From Lentisalinibacter sp037382365 (GTDB lineage: Bacteria > Pseudomonadota > Gammaproteobacteria > Steroidobacterales > Woeseiaceae), in contig JARRPZ010000021.1 in NCBI GenBank assembly GCA_037382365.1, forward strand, positions 1 through 32,358: a stretch of 32,358 bases of DNA, read 5' to 3'. The notes under the pieces were generated by a model that saw only the letters and a list, made by a program, of their open reading frames with translations, ran no database searches and was not told where the DNA came from. Shown in pieces: positions 7,009-17,293 of the stretch (position 1 is its first letter; each line of letters opens with the position of its first letter). A program made the translations under genes and the position numbers.

Positions 7009-7281
7009 CTAGTTTACGGCATCCTTCAGGCCTTTGCCAGCCTTGAATCCCGGCACGTTACTGGCACTGATATGGATGGTTTCGCCGGTCCTGGGGTTAC
7101 GCCCGGTGCGGGCGGCGCGGTGCTTGACCGAAAAGGTTCCGAATCCAACCAGCGATACGGAATTGCCGTGCGTCAGAGCACGGGTGATGCTGTCCAGCAC
7201 GGCATCCACGGCGCGAGTCGCGTCGGCTTTTGAAAGATCGGCTGAGTCGGCTACGGCTTCGATCAGATCACCTTTGTTCAT
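7009..7281 (-). CDS. hupB: DNA-binding protein HU (beta type)
   Basis: 90 residues, the normal HU length. HU bends and compacts DNA as a nucleoid protein. MNKGDLIEAVADSADLSK opens the helical dimer domain; GFGTFSVKHRAARTGRNPRTGE carries the beta-arm entry and the signature with the RNPxTG loop. The end, VPGFKAGKGLKDAVN, is typical. GAGGG lies 7 bases before the ATG. It follows lon by 139 bases, the usual gammaproteobacterial order lon-hupB-ppiD, which supports the hupB rather than hupA name. Confidence 0.96.
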   Translation of the reverse strand: MNKGDLIEAVADSADLSKADATRAVDAVLDSITRALTHGNSVSLVGFGTFSVKHRAARTGRNPRTGETIHISASNVPGFKAGKGLKDAVN

Positions 7282-7361
7282 TCAATCACCCTCGATGTCT
7301 TCGTTATCAATGAGAAGTGAACGCGAGGCCGGAAACGATGCGACCCCCTGCTCCCGAAGCC

Positions 7362-7391
7362 AGACTACTCCGAAATCGCCCGCGACTGCAA
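7362..7391 (-). promoter_or_regulatory. Candidate hupB promoter
   Basis: In the lon-hupB gap the minus strand has TTGCAG (7391-7386) and TAGTCT (7367-7362), 18 bases apart. Predicted start is about 75 bases before the hupB ATG. The -10 box is only a moderate match. Confidence 0.3.
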
Positions 7392-7420
7392 TTGCTTGTT
7401 CGTGGCGATCCCGGCTGTGC

Positions 7421-9856
<2,436 letters not shown>

Positions 9857-9940
9857 TGAACTGACCTCGTGACTATTGATCTCCCGGAGTCCGGAAGAGA
9901 GAAGATGTTCCCGGTTACAGGATACCCGGATTCACACGGG

Positions 9941-9968
9941 ATATGGGGCCGCGGTGCGACCGATCAAG
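9941..9968 (-). promoter_or_regulatory. Sigma-32 (heat-shock) promoter of lon
   Basis: On the minus strand CTTGAT (9968-9963), 14 bases, then CCCCATAT (9948-9941). The RpoH consensus is CTTGAA, 13-15 bases, CCCCATNT, so only one base of the -35 differs. Transcription would start about 78 bases upstream of the lon ATG. Known biology agrees: lon is an RpoH-regulon gene in E. coli. Confidence 0.8.
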
Positions 9969-10048
9969 GCCGCCTTTCCCGCGGCGCCGGGCGAGGCTTT
10001 CTGGACGCGGCCACGACGACCGCGTGTCCGGCCGAGCGCGGCGCGCTG

Positions 10049-11371
<1,323 letters not shown>

Positions 11372-11427
11372 ACCAATTCCTTCCGGGCCACGTTTTCAGC
11401 GGGCGCACCGCCACGTCTGACACAGTT

Positions 11428-11457
11428 TATATAACATGCGCAAGTACGGGCGTGCAA
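11428..11457 (-). promoter_or_regulatory. Candidate clpX promoter
   Basis: In the 123-base clpP-clpX gap the minus strand has TTGCAC (11457-11452) and TATATA (11433-11428) with 18 bases between. The gap also carries a second AT-rich spot near 11490. Predicted 5' leader is about 50 bases. It suggests clpX can be transcribed apart from clpP. Confidence 0.5.
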
Positions 11458-11494
11458 AGACGAATGTCTCGCTTCGCGCGCATATAACCCGCGG

Positions 11495-12154
11495 CTATTT
11501 ACCGTCCTTCTTACCGCCCTTGTTACCGCCCCTGGCAGCGCCCGGTTCGGCCATCTCCGTGCGCCGCTCCAGCACGGTGTCGATGATGCCGTAATCAACC
11601 GCCGCCTGGCTGCTCATGAAGTTGTCGCGCTCCGTATCCTGCTCGATCTTCTCCACCGTCTGCTTCGTATGGTGGGCAAGGATGTGGTTCAGGCGGCGCT
11701 TCATCTCCAGGATCTCACGTGCATGGATGTCGATGTCCGTGGCCTGTCCCTGGAAGCCGGCACTCGGCTGATGGACCATGATGCGCGAGTGGGGCAGCGC
11801 GAACCGCTTCTCGGCCGCACCCCCCGCGAGCAGCAGCGCACCCATGCTGGCGGCCTGTCCGACGCAGATCGTGCTGACATCGCACTTGACGAATTGCATC
11901 GTGTCGTAGATCGACAGGCCGGCGGTGACCGCACCGCCCGGTGAGTTGATGTAGAGATGTATGTCCTTGTCCGGATTCTCGGACTCCAGGAACAGGAGCT
12001 GGGCCACGATCAGATTCGCCATTCCGTCCTCGACGGGGCCGACGGCGAACACGACGCGTTCCTTCAGCAGGCGCGAGAAGATGTCATAGGCTCGCTCGCC
12101 TCGTGCCGTCTGTTCCACCACCATCGGCACCAGATTCAGTGCTGTCTCTTTCAT
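11495..12154 (-). CDS. clpP: ATP-dependent Clp protease proteolytic subunit ClpP
   Basis: 219 residues from the ATG at 12154, which has AAGGA four bases upstream. A longer frame from 12211 adds 19 residues without similarity and overlaps likely leader sequence, so I reject it. ClpP forms the 14-subunit serine protease chamber for ClpX/ClpA. The catalytic triad is Ser103 (QAASMGA), His128 (IMVHQP) and Asp177 (DTERDNF), with E. coli spacing. The C-terminal tail GGNKGGKKDGK is an unusual Gly/Lys-rich extension. It follows tig and precedes clpX, the standard order. Confidence 0.97.
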   Translation of the reverse strand: MKETALNLVPMVVEQTARGERAYDIFSRLLKERVVFAVGPVEDGMANLIVAQLLFLESENPDKDIHLYINSPGGAVTAGLSIYDTMQFVKCDVSTICVGQAASMGALLLAGGAAEKRFALPHSRIMVHQPSAGFQGQATDIDIHAREILEMKRRLNHILAHHTKQTVEKIEQDTERDNFMSSQAAVDYGIIDTVLERRTEMAEPGAARGGNKGGKKDGK

Positions 12155-12227
12155 AGATTCCTTGCCTTTGAATTGCGATTCGTGTGTGGGTACCGGTCGG
12201 TTTCGTGGCATCTGGTGGTGTGGAGGG

Positions 12228-12250
12228 TCGCGGCTGAAGTCGCTACTACA
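12228..12250 (-). repeat. REP-like palindrome after tig, variant core
   Basis: On the minus strand: TGTAGTAGCGACTTCAGCCG then CGA. The head is of the TGTAG type but the core is GCGACT/AGCCGC instead of GGGCCT/AGGCCC; it pairs with one G-U. The head is 21 bases after the tig stop codon. An alternative larger stem GCGGCTG...CAGCCGC uses the preceding bases too. It resembles the REP type common in Pseudomonas. Confidence 0.65.
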
Positions 12251-12271
12251 GCCGCTCTTACCATCGTCCGT

Positions 12272-13576
12272 TCAGGGAGCCTGCATGTAGTCGTTGAAGG
12301 CTACCTGCTTTTCCTCGACCCGGCCGTTACCTATCAGCCAGTCAACCGCCTGCTCCTCCAGCACGACCGGCCCCAGCCGGGACAGGAAGTCCTGGTTACC
12401 GAGATACGCGGAGACCAGCTGCTCGGACTGATCGTAATCGGCAAACATCTCCTCGACCCTGGCCCGCAGGCGATCCTGGTCGAGGCGGATGTCCTTCGCA
12501 CTGATCAGCTCCTGCATCAGCAGCCCCAGGCGGACCCGGCGCTCAGCCATCTCCCGGAAATTCTCCAGCGCCGGCGCCTGCTCGGGGTCCTCGACTCCCA
12601 TACGCTGCATGGCATCGCGCTGCAGCGACTGACACTCCTGCTGCACCAGGGCGTCCGGCACTTCCAGCGGATTCCGGGCCAGCAGACCTTCCAGCACCTG
12701 CTCCTTCAGGTCGGCCTTGATGCGACCCTCCAGCTCCTGGCGCATATTGGCCTCTACGTCCTTGCGGAGCTGTTCGATACCACCTTCTTCGACGCCGTAG
12801 GCCTTCGCGAGTTCCTCATCGAGGGGCGGCAGCTTCTCCGCCTCCACGACGTGCACGACGGCACTGAACTCCGCTTTCTTCCCGGCCAGTTCCTCGGCGG
12901 GATAGTCTTTCGGATACTTCACCTTGAAGGTCTTCTCGTCACCTGCGGAGACGCCCGTCAGCGCCTTCTCGAAATCCTCGATCATGCGACCCTCACCGAG
13001 CACGACCGGGATCTTCTCGCCTTTGCCATTCTCGATCGGTTCCCCTTTCACGGAGCCCTGGAAATCGACGATCACCCTGTCGCCCTCCCCGGCGGCGCGC
13101 TCGACGGACTCCCACTCCGCCTTCTGCCGGCGCAGATTCTCGAGCATGTCGTCGACGTCCGCCTCGGTAATCTCTACGACCGGACGCGAGAGAGCGATGT
13201 CGTCCAGGTCCTTCAGCTGGACCTCCGGGTAGACCTCGAAGGTCGCCGTGTAGGCCAGCCCGTCATCGTCGCCGACTTTCTCCGGCTCGATCCGGGGGCC
13301 GCCGGCAGGCACCAGCTGCTCGCGCTGCAGCGCCTCCGAGTAGCTGGTCTGCAGCATCTCCGATAGCACTTCCTGGCGCACCTGATCCCCGTAGCGCTGC
13401 CGGATGACCTTCTCCGGCACCTTGCCCGGGCGAAAGCCTTTGATCTTCGCGGTGCGCCCGACGCGGCGCAGCCGGTTCTCAATTTCCTTGCTGATACGCT
13501 CAGCCGGCACCTCGACGCGCATGCGCCGCTCCAGGTTACCGGTGGCCTCCACTGAAACCATCATGTTCTCGGACAT
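12272..13576 (-). CDS. tig: Trigger factor, ribosome-associated chaperone
   Basis: 434 residues from 13576. The ribosome-docking signature GFRPGKVP is at about residues 46-53 of the N-terminal domain. An FKBP-type prolyl isomerase domain follows (about 160-245, with GDRVIVDFQGSVKGEPIENG and MIEDFEKAL), then the helical C-terminal substrate cradle. The start is unsure: MMVSVEAT, four codons downstream at 13564, aligns best with the E. coli MQVSVETT start, and neither has a strong Shine-Dalgarno. tig is the first gene of tig-clpP-clpX-lon. Confidence 0.97.
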   Translation of the reverse strand: MSENMMVSVEATGNLERRMRVEVPAERISKEIENRLRRVGRTAKIKGFRPGKVPEKVIRQRYGDQVRQEVLSEMLQTSYSEALQREQLVPAGGPRIEPEKVGDDDGLAYTATFEVYPEVQLKDLDDIALSRPVVEITEADVDDMLENLRRQKAEWESVERAAGEGDRVIVDFQGSVKGEPIENGKGEKIPVVLGEGRMIEDFEKALTGVSAGDEKTFKVKYPKDYPAEELAGKKAEFSAVVHVVEAEKLPPLDEELAKAYGVEEGGIEQLRKDVEANMRQELEGRIKADLKEQVLEGLLARNPLEVPDALVQQECQSLQRDAMQRMGVEDPEQAPALENFREMAERRVRLGLLMQELISAKDIRLDQDRLRARVEEMFADYDQSEQLVSAYLGNQDFLSRLGPVVLEEQAVDWLIGNGRVEEKQVAFNDYMQAP

Positions 13577-13600
13577 CCGTCTTAACTTAATGAATTCGCG

Positions 13601-13619
13601 AAAAAAAGGGCGCGGCCCC
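13601..13619 (-). terminator. Intrinsic terminator after the tRNA cluster
   Basis: On the minus strand a short GC stem (GGGGC / GCCCT, loop CGC) is followed directly by seven T. It lies 10 bases after the CCA of tRNA-Leu and 24 bases before tig. It should end the tRNA transcript, so tig needs either readthrough or its own promoter in the AT-rich bases that follow. Confidence 0.7.
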
Positions 13620-13628
13620 GCGACCGGG

Positions 13629-13713
13629 TGGTGCGAAAGGAGAGACTCGAACTCTCACGGGTTGCCCCACAGGAACCTAAATCCTGCGCGTCTACCAATT
13701 CCGCCACTTTCGC
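13629..13713 (-). tRNA. tRNA-Leu (anticodon TAG)
   Basis: 85 bases including CCA, with the long variable arm of a class II tRNA (TGGGGCAACCCG region). Acceptor GCGAAAG pairs with CTTTCGC. The anticodon loop reads ATTTAGG with anticodon TAG. D-loop GGTAGACGC is typical of tRNA-Leu. Confidence 0.95.
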
Positions 13714-13770
13714 TCGGTCTCGGGAGCGCGCTCACCGAACAGGTAATTGTAACGCAGGGAAGGCAGCGGG

Positions 13771-13797
13771 TGTAGGAGGGCCTTCGGGCCCGATGCC
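13771..13797 (+). repeat. REP-like palindrome, left arm of an inverted pair
   Basis: Plus strand: TGTAGGAGGGCCTTCGGGCC then CGATGCC. Together with the element at 13805-13829 it forms a long inverted repeat (AGGAGGGCCTTC / GAAGGCCCTCCT are exact), between tRNA-Lys and tRNA-Leu. This is the clearest BIME-like pair in the window. Confidence 0.82.
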
Positions 13798-13804
13798 GCT
13801 GCTG

Positions 13805-13829
13805 GCTCGGGCGTGAAGGCCCTCCTGCG
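13805..13829 (-). repeat. REP-like palindrome, right arm of an inverted pair
   Basis: On the minus strand: CGCAGGAGGGCCTTCACGCC then CGAG. Its head faces the 3' end of tRNA-Lys, about 41 bases away. The pair could fold into one 55-base cruciform or RNA hairpin, which may act as a barrier between tRNA-Lys and tRNA-Leu. Confidence 0.8.
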
Positions 13830-13870
13830 CGGCGATCGGGGTCAATCGAGGGTATCGAATCGGGGGGAAT

Positions 13871-13946
13871 TGGTGGGCCGTGTAGGAATCGAACCTACAA
13901 CCAATGGATTAAGAGTCCACTGCTCTGCCAATTGAGCTAACGGCCC
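13871..13946 (-). tRNA. tRNA-Lys (anticodon CTT)
   Basis: 76 bases including CCA. Acceptor GGGCCGT pairs with ACGGCCC; anticodon stem GTGGA/TCCAT with loop CTCTTAA, anticodon CTT; T-arm GTAGG/CCTAC with TTCGATT. Confidence 0.94.
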
Positions 13947-14046
13947 TGTCGTCTGCGCCGCGTCCGATCATGACCAGACTGCCGGCAATCGCTGAACGCC
14001 GGTTCTCGCCACACGGAAGGGGCGCGACCGCACCCGGCGGGAGAAC

Positions 14047-14123
14047 TGGGGTGGACGATGGGACTCGAACCCACGACGACCGGGATCACAACCCGGGGCT
14101 CTACCATCTGAGCTACGTCCACC
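14047..14123 (-). tRNA. tRNA-His (anticodon GTG)
   Basis: 77 bases including CCA and the extra 5' G (G-1) opposite discriminator C, the identity mark of tRNA-His. Acceptor GTGGACG pairs with CGTCCAC. The anticodon loop is TTGTGAT with anticodon GTG. Confidence 0.95.
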
Positions 14124-14164
14124 ATTGTTTTCAGGCCGGGCATTATAACCCGGTATCAGGGAGT

Positions 14165-14241
14165 TGGCGCGCCCGGCAGGACTCGAACCTGCAACCCTCG
14201 GCTTAGAAGGCCGATGCTCTATCCGGTTGAGCTACAGGCGC
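14165..14241 (-). tRNA. tRNA-Arg (anticodon TCT)
   Basis: 77 bases including CCA. Acceptor GCGCCTG pairs with CGGGCGC (one G-U). Anticodon stem TCGGC/GCCGA with loop CTTCTAA, anticodon TCT, so it reads AGA/AGG codons. Confidence 0.94.
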
Positions 14242-14256
14242 CCGTTGCCGCCGGAT

Positions 14257-14333
14257 TGGTCGGGGCAGACGGATTCGAACCGCCGACCCTCTGCTCCCAA
14301 AGCAGATGCGCTACCAGACTGCGCCATGCCCCG
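14257..14333 (-). tRNA. tRNA-Pro (anticodon TGG)
   Basis: 77 bases including CCA. Acceptor CGGGGCA pairs with TGCCCCG; anticodon stem TCTGC/GCAGA with loop TTTGGGA, anticodon TGG. It is the first gene of the Pro-Arg-His-Lys-Leu series and has a strong promoter upstream. Confidence 0.95.
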
Positions 14334-14368
14334 TCGCGAATACGATACCCCCGCCCGGAGGCATCGCG

Positions 14369-14398
14369 ATCATACGTGCCGCTCGCGAGAGCCGTCAA
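14369..14398 (-). promoter_or_regulatory. Sigma-70 promoter of the tRNA cluster
   Basis: On the minus strand TTGACG (14398-14393), 18 bases, TATGAT (14374-14369). Both hexamers are close to consensus. The bases after the -10 box are GC-rich (CGCGATGCC), as in stringently controlled stable-RNA promoters. The start would be about 28 bases before tRNA-Pro. folD diverges from here. Confidence 0.75.
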
Positions 14399-14468
14399 TT
14401 TCGCGGACCCGGACGGCATCCGGAAATTCCCCGCCCGCCACCTTCCGCCAGACGGTAAACTGCGCGGC

Positions 14469-15323
14469 ATGGCGGGACGGATCATCGACGGCAAGGGCAT
14501 CGCGGAGGACATCCGCGAAGAGGTCAGGCAGCGGGTGGAGAAACGGGCGGCCCGCGGCAAGCCCCAGCCCGCTCTCGCCATGATCCTCGTCGGTCACGAT
14601 GCCGCCTCCCAGATCTATGTCCGCAACAAGCGCAAGGCGTGCGACGCCGCGGGGATGCGCTCGGTGGACTTCGATCTTCCCGCCACGACGACCGAGGCGG
14701 CACTCCTCGAACTGATCGACGAGCTGAATGCCGACGCCAGCGTCAACGGGATCCTCGTCCAGCTGCCTCTCCCGCACCAGATAGACGCCGTGAAGGTCAT
14801 CGAACGCATCGACCCTTCAAAGGATGTGGACGGATTCCATCCTTACACCGTCGGGCGGCTCGCCCAGCGCATCCCGACACTCAGGCCCTGCACGCCTTTC
14901 GGCATCATCACGCTGCTGGGACGAATCGGCGTCGATCCGAAAGGACGGCACGTGGTCATCGTCGGGGCATCCAACCACGTCGGCCGGCCGCTCTGCCTGG
15001 AATTCCTGCTGGTCGGCTCGACGGTGACCGTGTGTCACCGCTTCACCCGTAATCTGCGACAACACGTGGAGCGCGCCGAGATCCTGGTCGTCGCCGTCGG
15101 CAAGCCGGGCCTGATCCCGGGGGAGTGGGTACCCGAGGGATCCATCGTGATCGACGTCGGCATCAACCGGCAGGAAGACGGCCGGCTCGTCGGCGACGTC
15201 GATTTTGCGGTCGCCCGCGAGCGCGCCGCCTGGATCACGCCCGTCCCCGGCGGCGTCGGACCCATGACCGTGGCGATGCTGATCTACAACACGCTCGCGG
15301 CCGCAGAGGCCGCCGATCACTGA
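14469..15323 (+). CDS. folD: Bifunctional methylenetetrahydrofolate dehydrogenase/cyclohydrolase FolD
   Basis: 284 residues, as in the family. It interconverts 5,10-methylene-, methenyl- and 10-formyl-tetrahydrofolate in the cytoplasm using NADP+. Tyr50 and Lys54 lie in QIYVRNKRKACDAAG, the active-site lysine segment. KDVDGFHPYTVGRL and the C-terminal PVPGGVGPMTVAML signature are intact, and VVIVGASNHVGRP is the dinucleotide loop. The ATG at 14469 fits the family start; the frame upstream runs antisense through tRNA genes and is not coding. The Shine-Dalgarno is weak. It is followed after 20 bases by a cyclophilin gene. Confidence 0.97.
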   Translation: MAGRIIDGKGIAEDIREEVRQRVEKRAARGKPQPALAMILVGHDAASQIYVRNKRKACDAAGMRSVDFDLPATTTEAALLELIDELNADASVNGILVQLPLPHQIDAVKVIERIDPSKDVDGFHPYTVGRLAQRIPTLRPCTPFGIITLLGRIGVDPKGRHVVIVGASNHVGRPLCLEFLLVGSTVTVCHRFTRNLRQHVERAEILVVAVGKPGLIPGEWVPEGSIVIDVGINRQEDGRLVGDVDFAVARERAAWITPVPGGVGPMTVAMLIYNTLAAAEAADH

Positions 15324-15343
15324 CCAGACGGAGGAAAAGAGCG

Positions 15344-15940
15344 ATGAGACCGTTGCTTATCCTGTTGGCGTCTCTGGCATGCGCCGTCGCGGCCCCGGGT
15401 GCCTGGACTGCCGATGTTCCATCCTATCCCCAGGTGGAGGTCCGCACCAGCGAAGGCACCTTCGTCCTGGAGCTGAACGGCAAGCGGGCCCCGCTCACCG
15501 TCGCCCATTTCCTTTCCCTCGTGGAGTCGGGCTTCTACAAGGGACTCGTCTTTCACCGCATCGTGCCCGGATTCGTGATCCAGGGCGGCGGCTTCAACGC
15601 GAGGTACGAGGGGAAGGAGCCGGACGCCACCATTCCGAACGAGTCGGGGAACGGCCTCAGCAACGAGCGCGGCACGGTCGCGATGGCCCGCACCAACGAT
15701 CCGCATTCCGCCAATACCCAGTTCTTCGTCAACCTGGTGGACAACCAGAAACTGGATCCTCAGCCCGAACGGTGGGGTTACGCCGTTTTCGGCTCGGTGA
15801 TCTACGGGATGGACGTGGTGGATGCGATCGGCACGCTGCCGACCGGTCCGGGCGGACCGTTCCCGAGCGAGGTGCCGACCCTGCCCGTTATCATCGAAGA
15901 CATGACCTACCATCCCGCCGGCTACACGCCACCCGAATAG
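15344..15940 (+). CDS. Periplasmic cyclophilin-type peptidyl-prolyl isomerase
   Basis: 198 residues from the ATG at 15344, with GGAGG upstream. Residues 1 to about 23 form a signal peptide (RPLLILLASLACAVAAPGAWTA), so export to the periplasm is likely, as for PpiA. The cyclophilin fold shows FHRIVPGFVIQGGG with the catalytic Arg, RGTVAMAR, SANTQFFVNL and WGYAVFGSVIYGMDVVD. It catalyses cis-trans isomerisation of Xaa-Pro bonds. It is 20 bases after folD and 16 bases before lpxH, so the three probably share a transcript. PpiA versus exported PpiB-like cannot be decided by eye. Confidence 0.94.
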   Translation: MRPLLILLASLACAVAAPGAWTADVPSYPQVEVRTSEGTFVLELNGKRAPLTVAHFLSLVESGFYKGLVFHRIVPGFVIQGGGFNARYEGKEPDATIPNESGNGLSNERGTVAMARTNDPHSANTQFFVNLVDNQKLDPQPERWGYAVFGSVIYGMDVVDAIGTLPTGPGGPFPSEVPTLPVIIEDMTYHPAGYTPPE

Positions 15941-15956
15941 CGGCCGCTCCCCCGAC

Positions 15957-16682
15957 ATGACGAAGCTCTTCATCTCCGATCTGCACCTGCAGGCCGCGCG
16001 CCCGGACATCACGGAGCGCTTCCATGCGTTCCTGCGCGAGGAGGCGATGGGGGCCCAGGCGCTGTACGTACTGGGTGACCTATTCGAAGCCTGGATCGGG
16101 GACGACGACCCGGATCCTCACAATCTCGCGGTGCAGCAGGCCATGCGGGAGCTGACGGATGCCGGGGTCGCCGGCTATTTCATGCACGGCAACAGGGATT
16201 TCCTGATCGGCGAGGCATTCGCCGAACGTACCGGCTTCGCGCTGCTCGCGGATCCCGTGGTCCACGACATGTACGGCACGCCGGTACTGCTGAGCCATGG
16301 CGACGCCTGGTGCACCGACGACGTCGAATACCAGGCCTTCCGGCGCCAGAGCCGGGATCCGACCTGGCAACGTCAGGTGCTGGCGATGCCCCTAGAGCAA
16401 CGGCGGGCGCTGGCGGGTCGCGCGCGCGAGGAGAGCCGGGCCGCGATGGTGGACAAGGCAGAGGACATCATGGACGTGAACGCCGAGGCCGTGGCCGCAG
16501 CGATGCGGGAGGCCGGCGTCACGACCCTGGTGCACGGGCATACTCACCGTCCCGCCGTCCACGAGTTCACGCTTGACGACCAGCCGGCGACACGCATCGT
16601 ACTCGGTGACTGGTACGAGCAGGGCACGGTGCTCCGGTGGGAGCCGGAGACCGGCTTCGACTACCGCTGGCGGGTCCTGTAG
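15957..16682 (+). CDS. lpxH: UDP-2,3-diacylglucosamine pyrophosphatase LpxH
   Basis: 241 residues. LpxH makes lipid X from UDP-2,3-diacylglucosamine in lipid A synthesis, on the inner face of the inner membrane. The Mn-binding metallophosphatase residues are in place: Asp8 and His10 (SDLHL), Asp41 (LGDLFEAWIGDD), Asn79 in HGNRD, His114 in SHGD, and His193/His195/His197 in HGHTHRP. The numbering matches E. coli LpxH almost exactly. Its last 22 bases overlap the end of miaE on the other strand. Linkage of lpxH to a cyclophilin gene is common in gammaproteobacteria (ppiB-lpxH). Confidence 0.97.
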   Translation: MTKLFISDLHLQAARPDITERFHAFLREEAMGAQALYVLGDLFEAWIGDDDPDPHNLAVQQAMRELTDAGVAGYFMHGNRDFLIGEAFAERTGFALLADPVVHDMYGTPVLLSHGDAWCTDDVEYQAFRRQSRDPTWQRQVLAMPLEQRRALAGRAREESRAAMVDKAEDIMDVNAEAVAAAMREAGVTTLVHGHTHRPAVHEFTLDDQPATRIVLGDWYEQGTVLRWEPETGFDYRWRVL

Positions 16683-17293
16683 GCGGGCGGACCGCTGTGG
16701 AACCGCAGATCGCAGTCGGGCGACGTCACGAGATCGTTCTCCGTCGTCCGCAGCGCGGCCAACCGTTCCTGCAACACGTCCGGATCACTGCCGGCTTCGG
16801 CGAGGGCGAGGTAGTTCTCGAAATGCCGCGCCTCTGACGCCAGCAGCCCCGCATAGAGGTCGGCGATGCGCCCGTGCAGCGCGGGTGCCAGCAGGGCGAA
16901 GCGCTCGCAGGAACGTGCCTCGATCAGGGCGCCGATCAGCAGCAGGTCGGTGAGTCGGTCCGGGTCCCTCTTCCGCGCTGCCGCACGCAGTCCCGCCGCA
17001 TAGCGCGACGCACTCAGCGGCCGCGGGCGGACACCTACGGCCCCCATCAGCCGCTGAACCTGCTCGTAGTGGCGCAACTCTTCCCTGGCCAGACGAGACA
17101 TTTGCCAGCCGATGTCCGTACGTTCCGGATAGCGGTAGATCAGGTTCATCGCCGTTGACGCCGCTTTCAATTCGCAGTTGGCGTGATCGATGAGGATGAC
17201 GTCGAGACCATTCGCCGCCGCCTCCACCCAGTCCGTCGGCGTCGCCGCTCCCAGAAAATCACGGATCGCCGCGGGGACGGTCACCGGCGCCAT
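16661..17293 (-). CDS. miaE: tRNA-(ms2io6A37) hydroxylase MiaE, non-heme diiron
   Basis: 210 residues. MiaE hydroxylates the isopentenyl group of ms2i6A37 in tRNAs that read U-starting codons, using O2. The diiron ligands are visible in a four-helix pattern: Glu41 (NCELKAAS), Glu72 and His75 (EELRHYEQV), Glu125 (LIEARSCERF), Glu154 and His157 (SEARHFENY). Its start overlaps the end of the kinase gene by 13 bases, suggesting translational coupling. The 3' end overlaps lpxH by 22 bases in the convergent direction. It is the last gene of the minus-strand series purF-kinase-miaE. Confidence 0.93.
   Translation of the reverse strand: MAPVTVPAAIRDFLGAATPTDWVEAAANGLDVILIDHANCELKAASTAMNLIYRYPERTDIGWQMSRLAREELRHYEQVQRLMGAVGVRPRPLSASRYAAGLRAAARKRDPDRLTDLLLIGALIEARSCERFALLAPALHGRIADLYAGLLASEARHFENYLALAEAGSDPDVLQERLAALRTTENDLVTSPDCDLRFHSGPPAYRTRQR

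Noticed and set aside
12155..12211. A 19-residue N-terminal extension of ClpP from 12211
   Set aside because: The extra residues do not look like a ClpP propeptide or alignable sequence, and the downstream ATG has a better Shine-Dalgarno.
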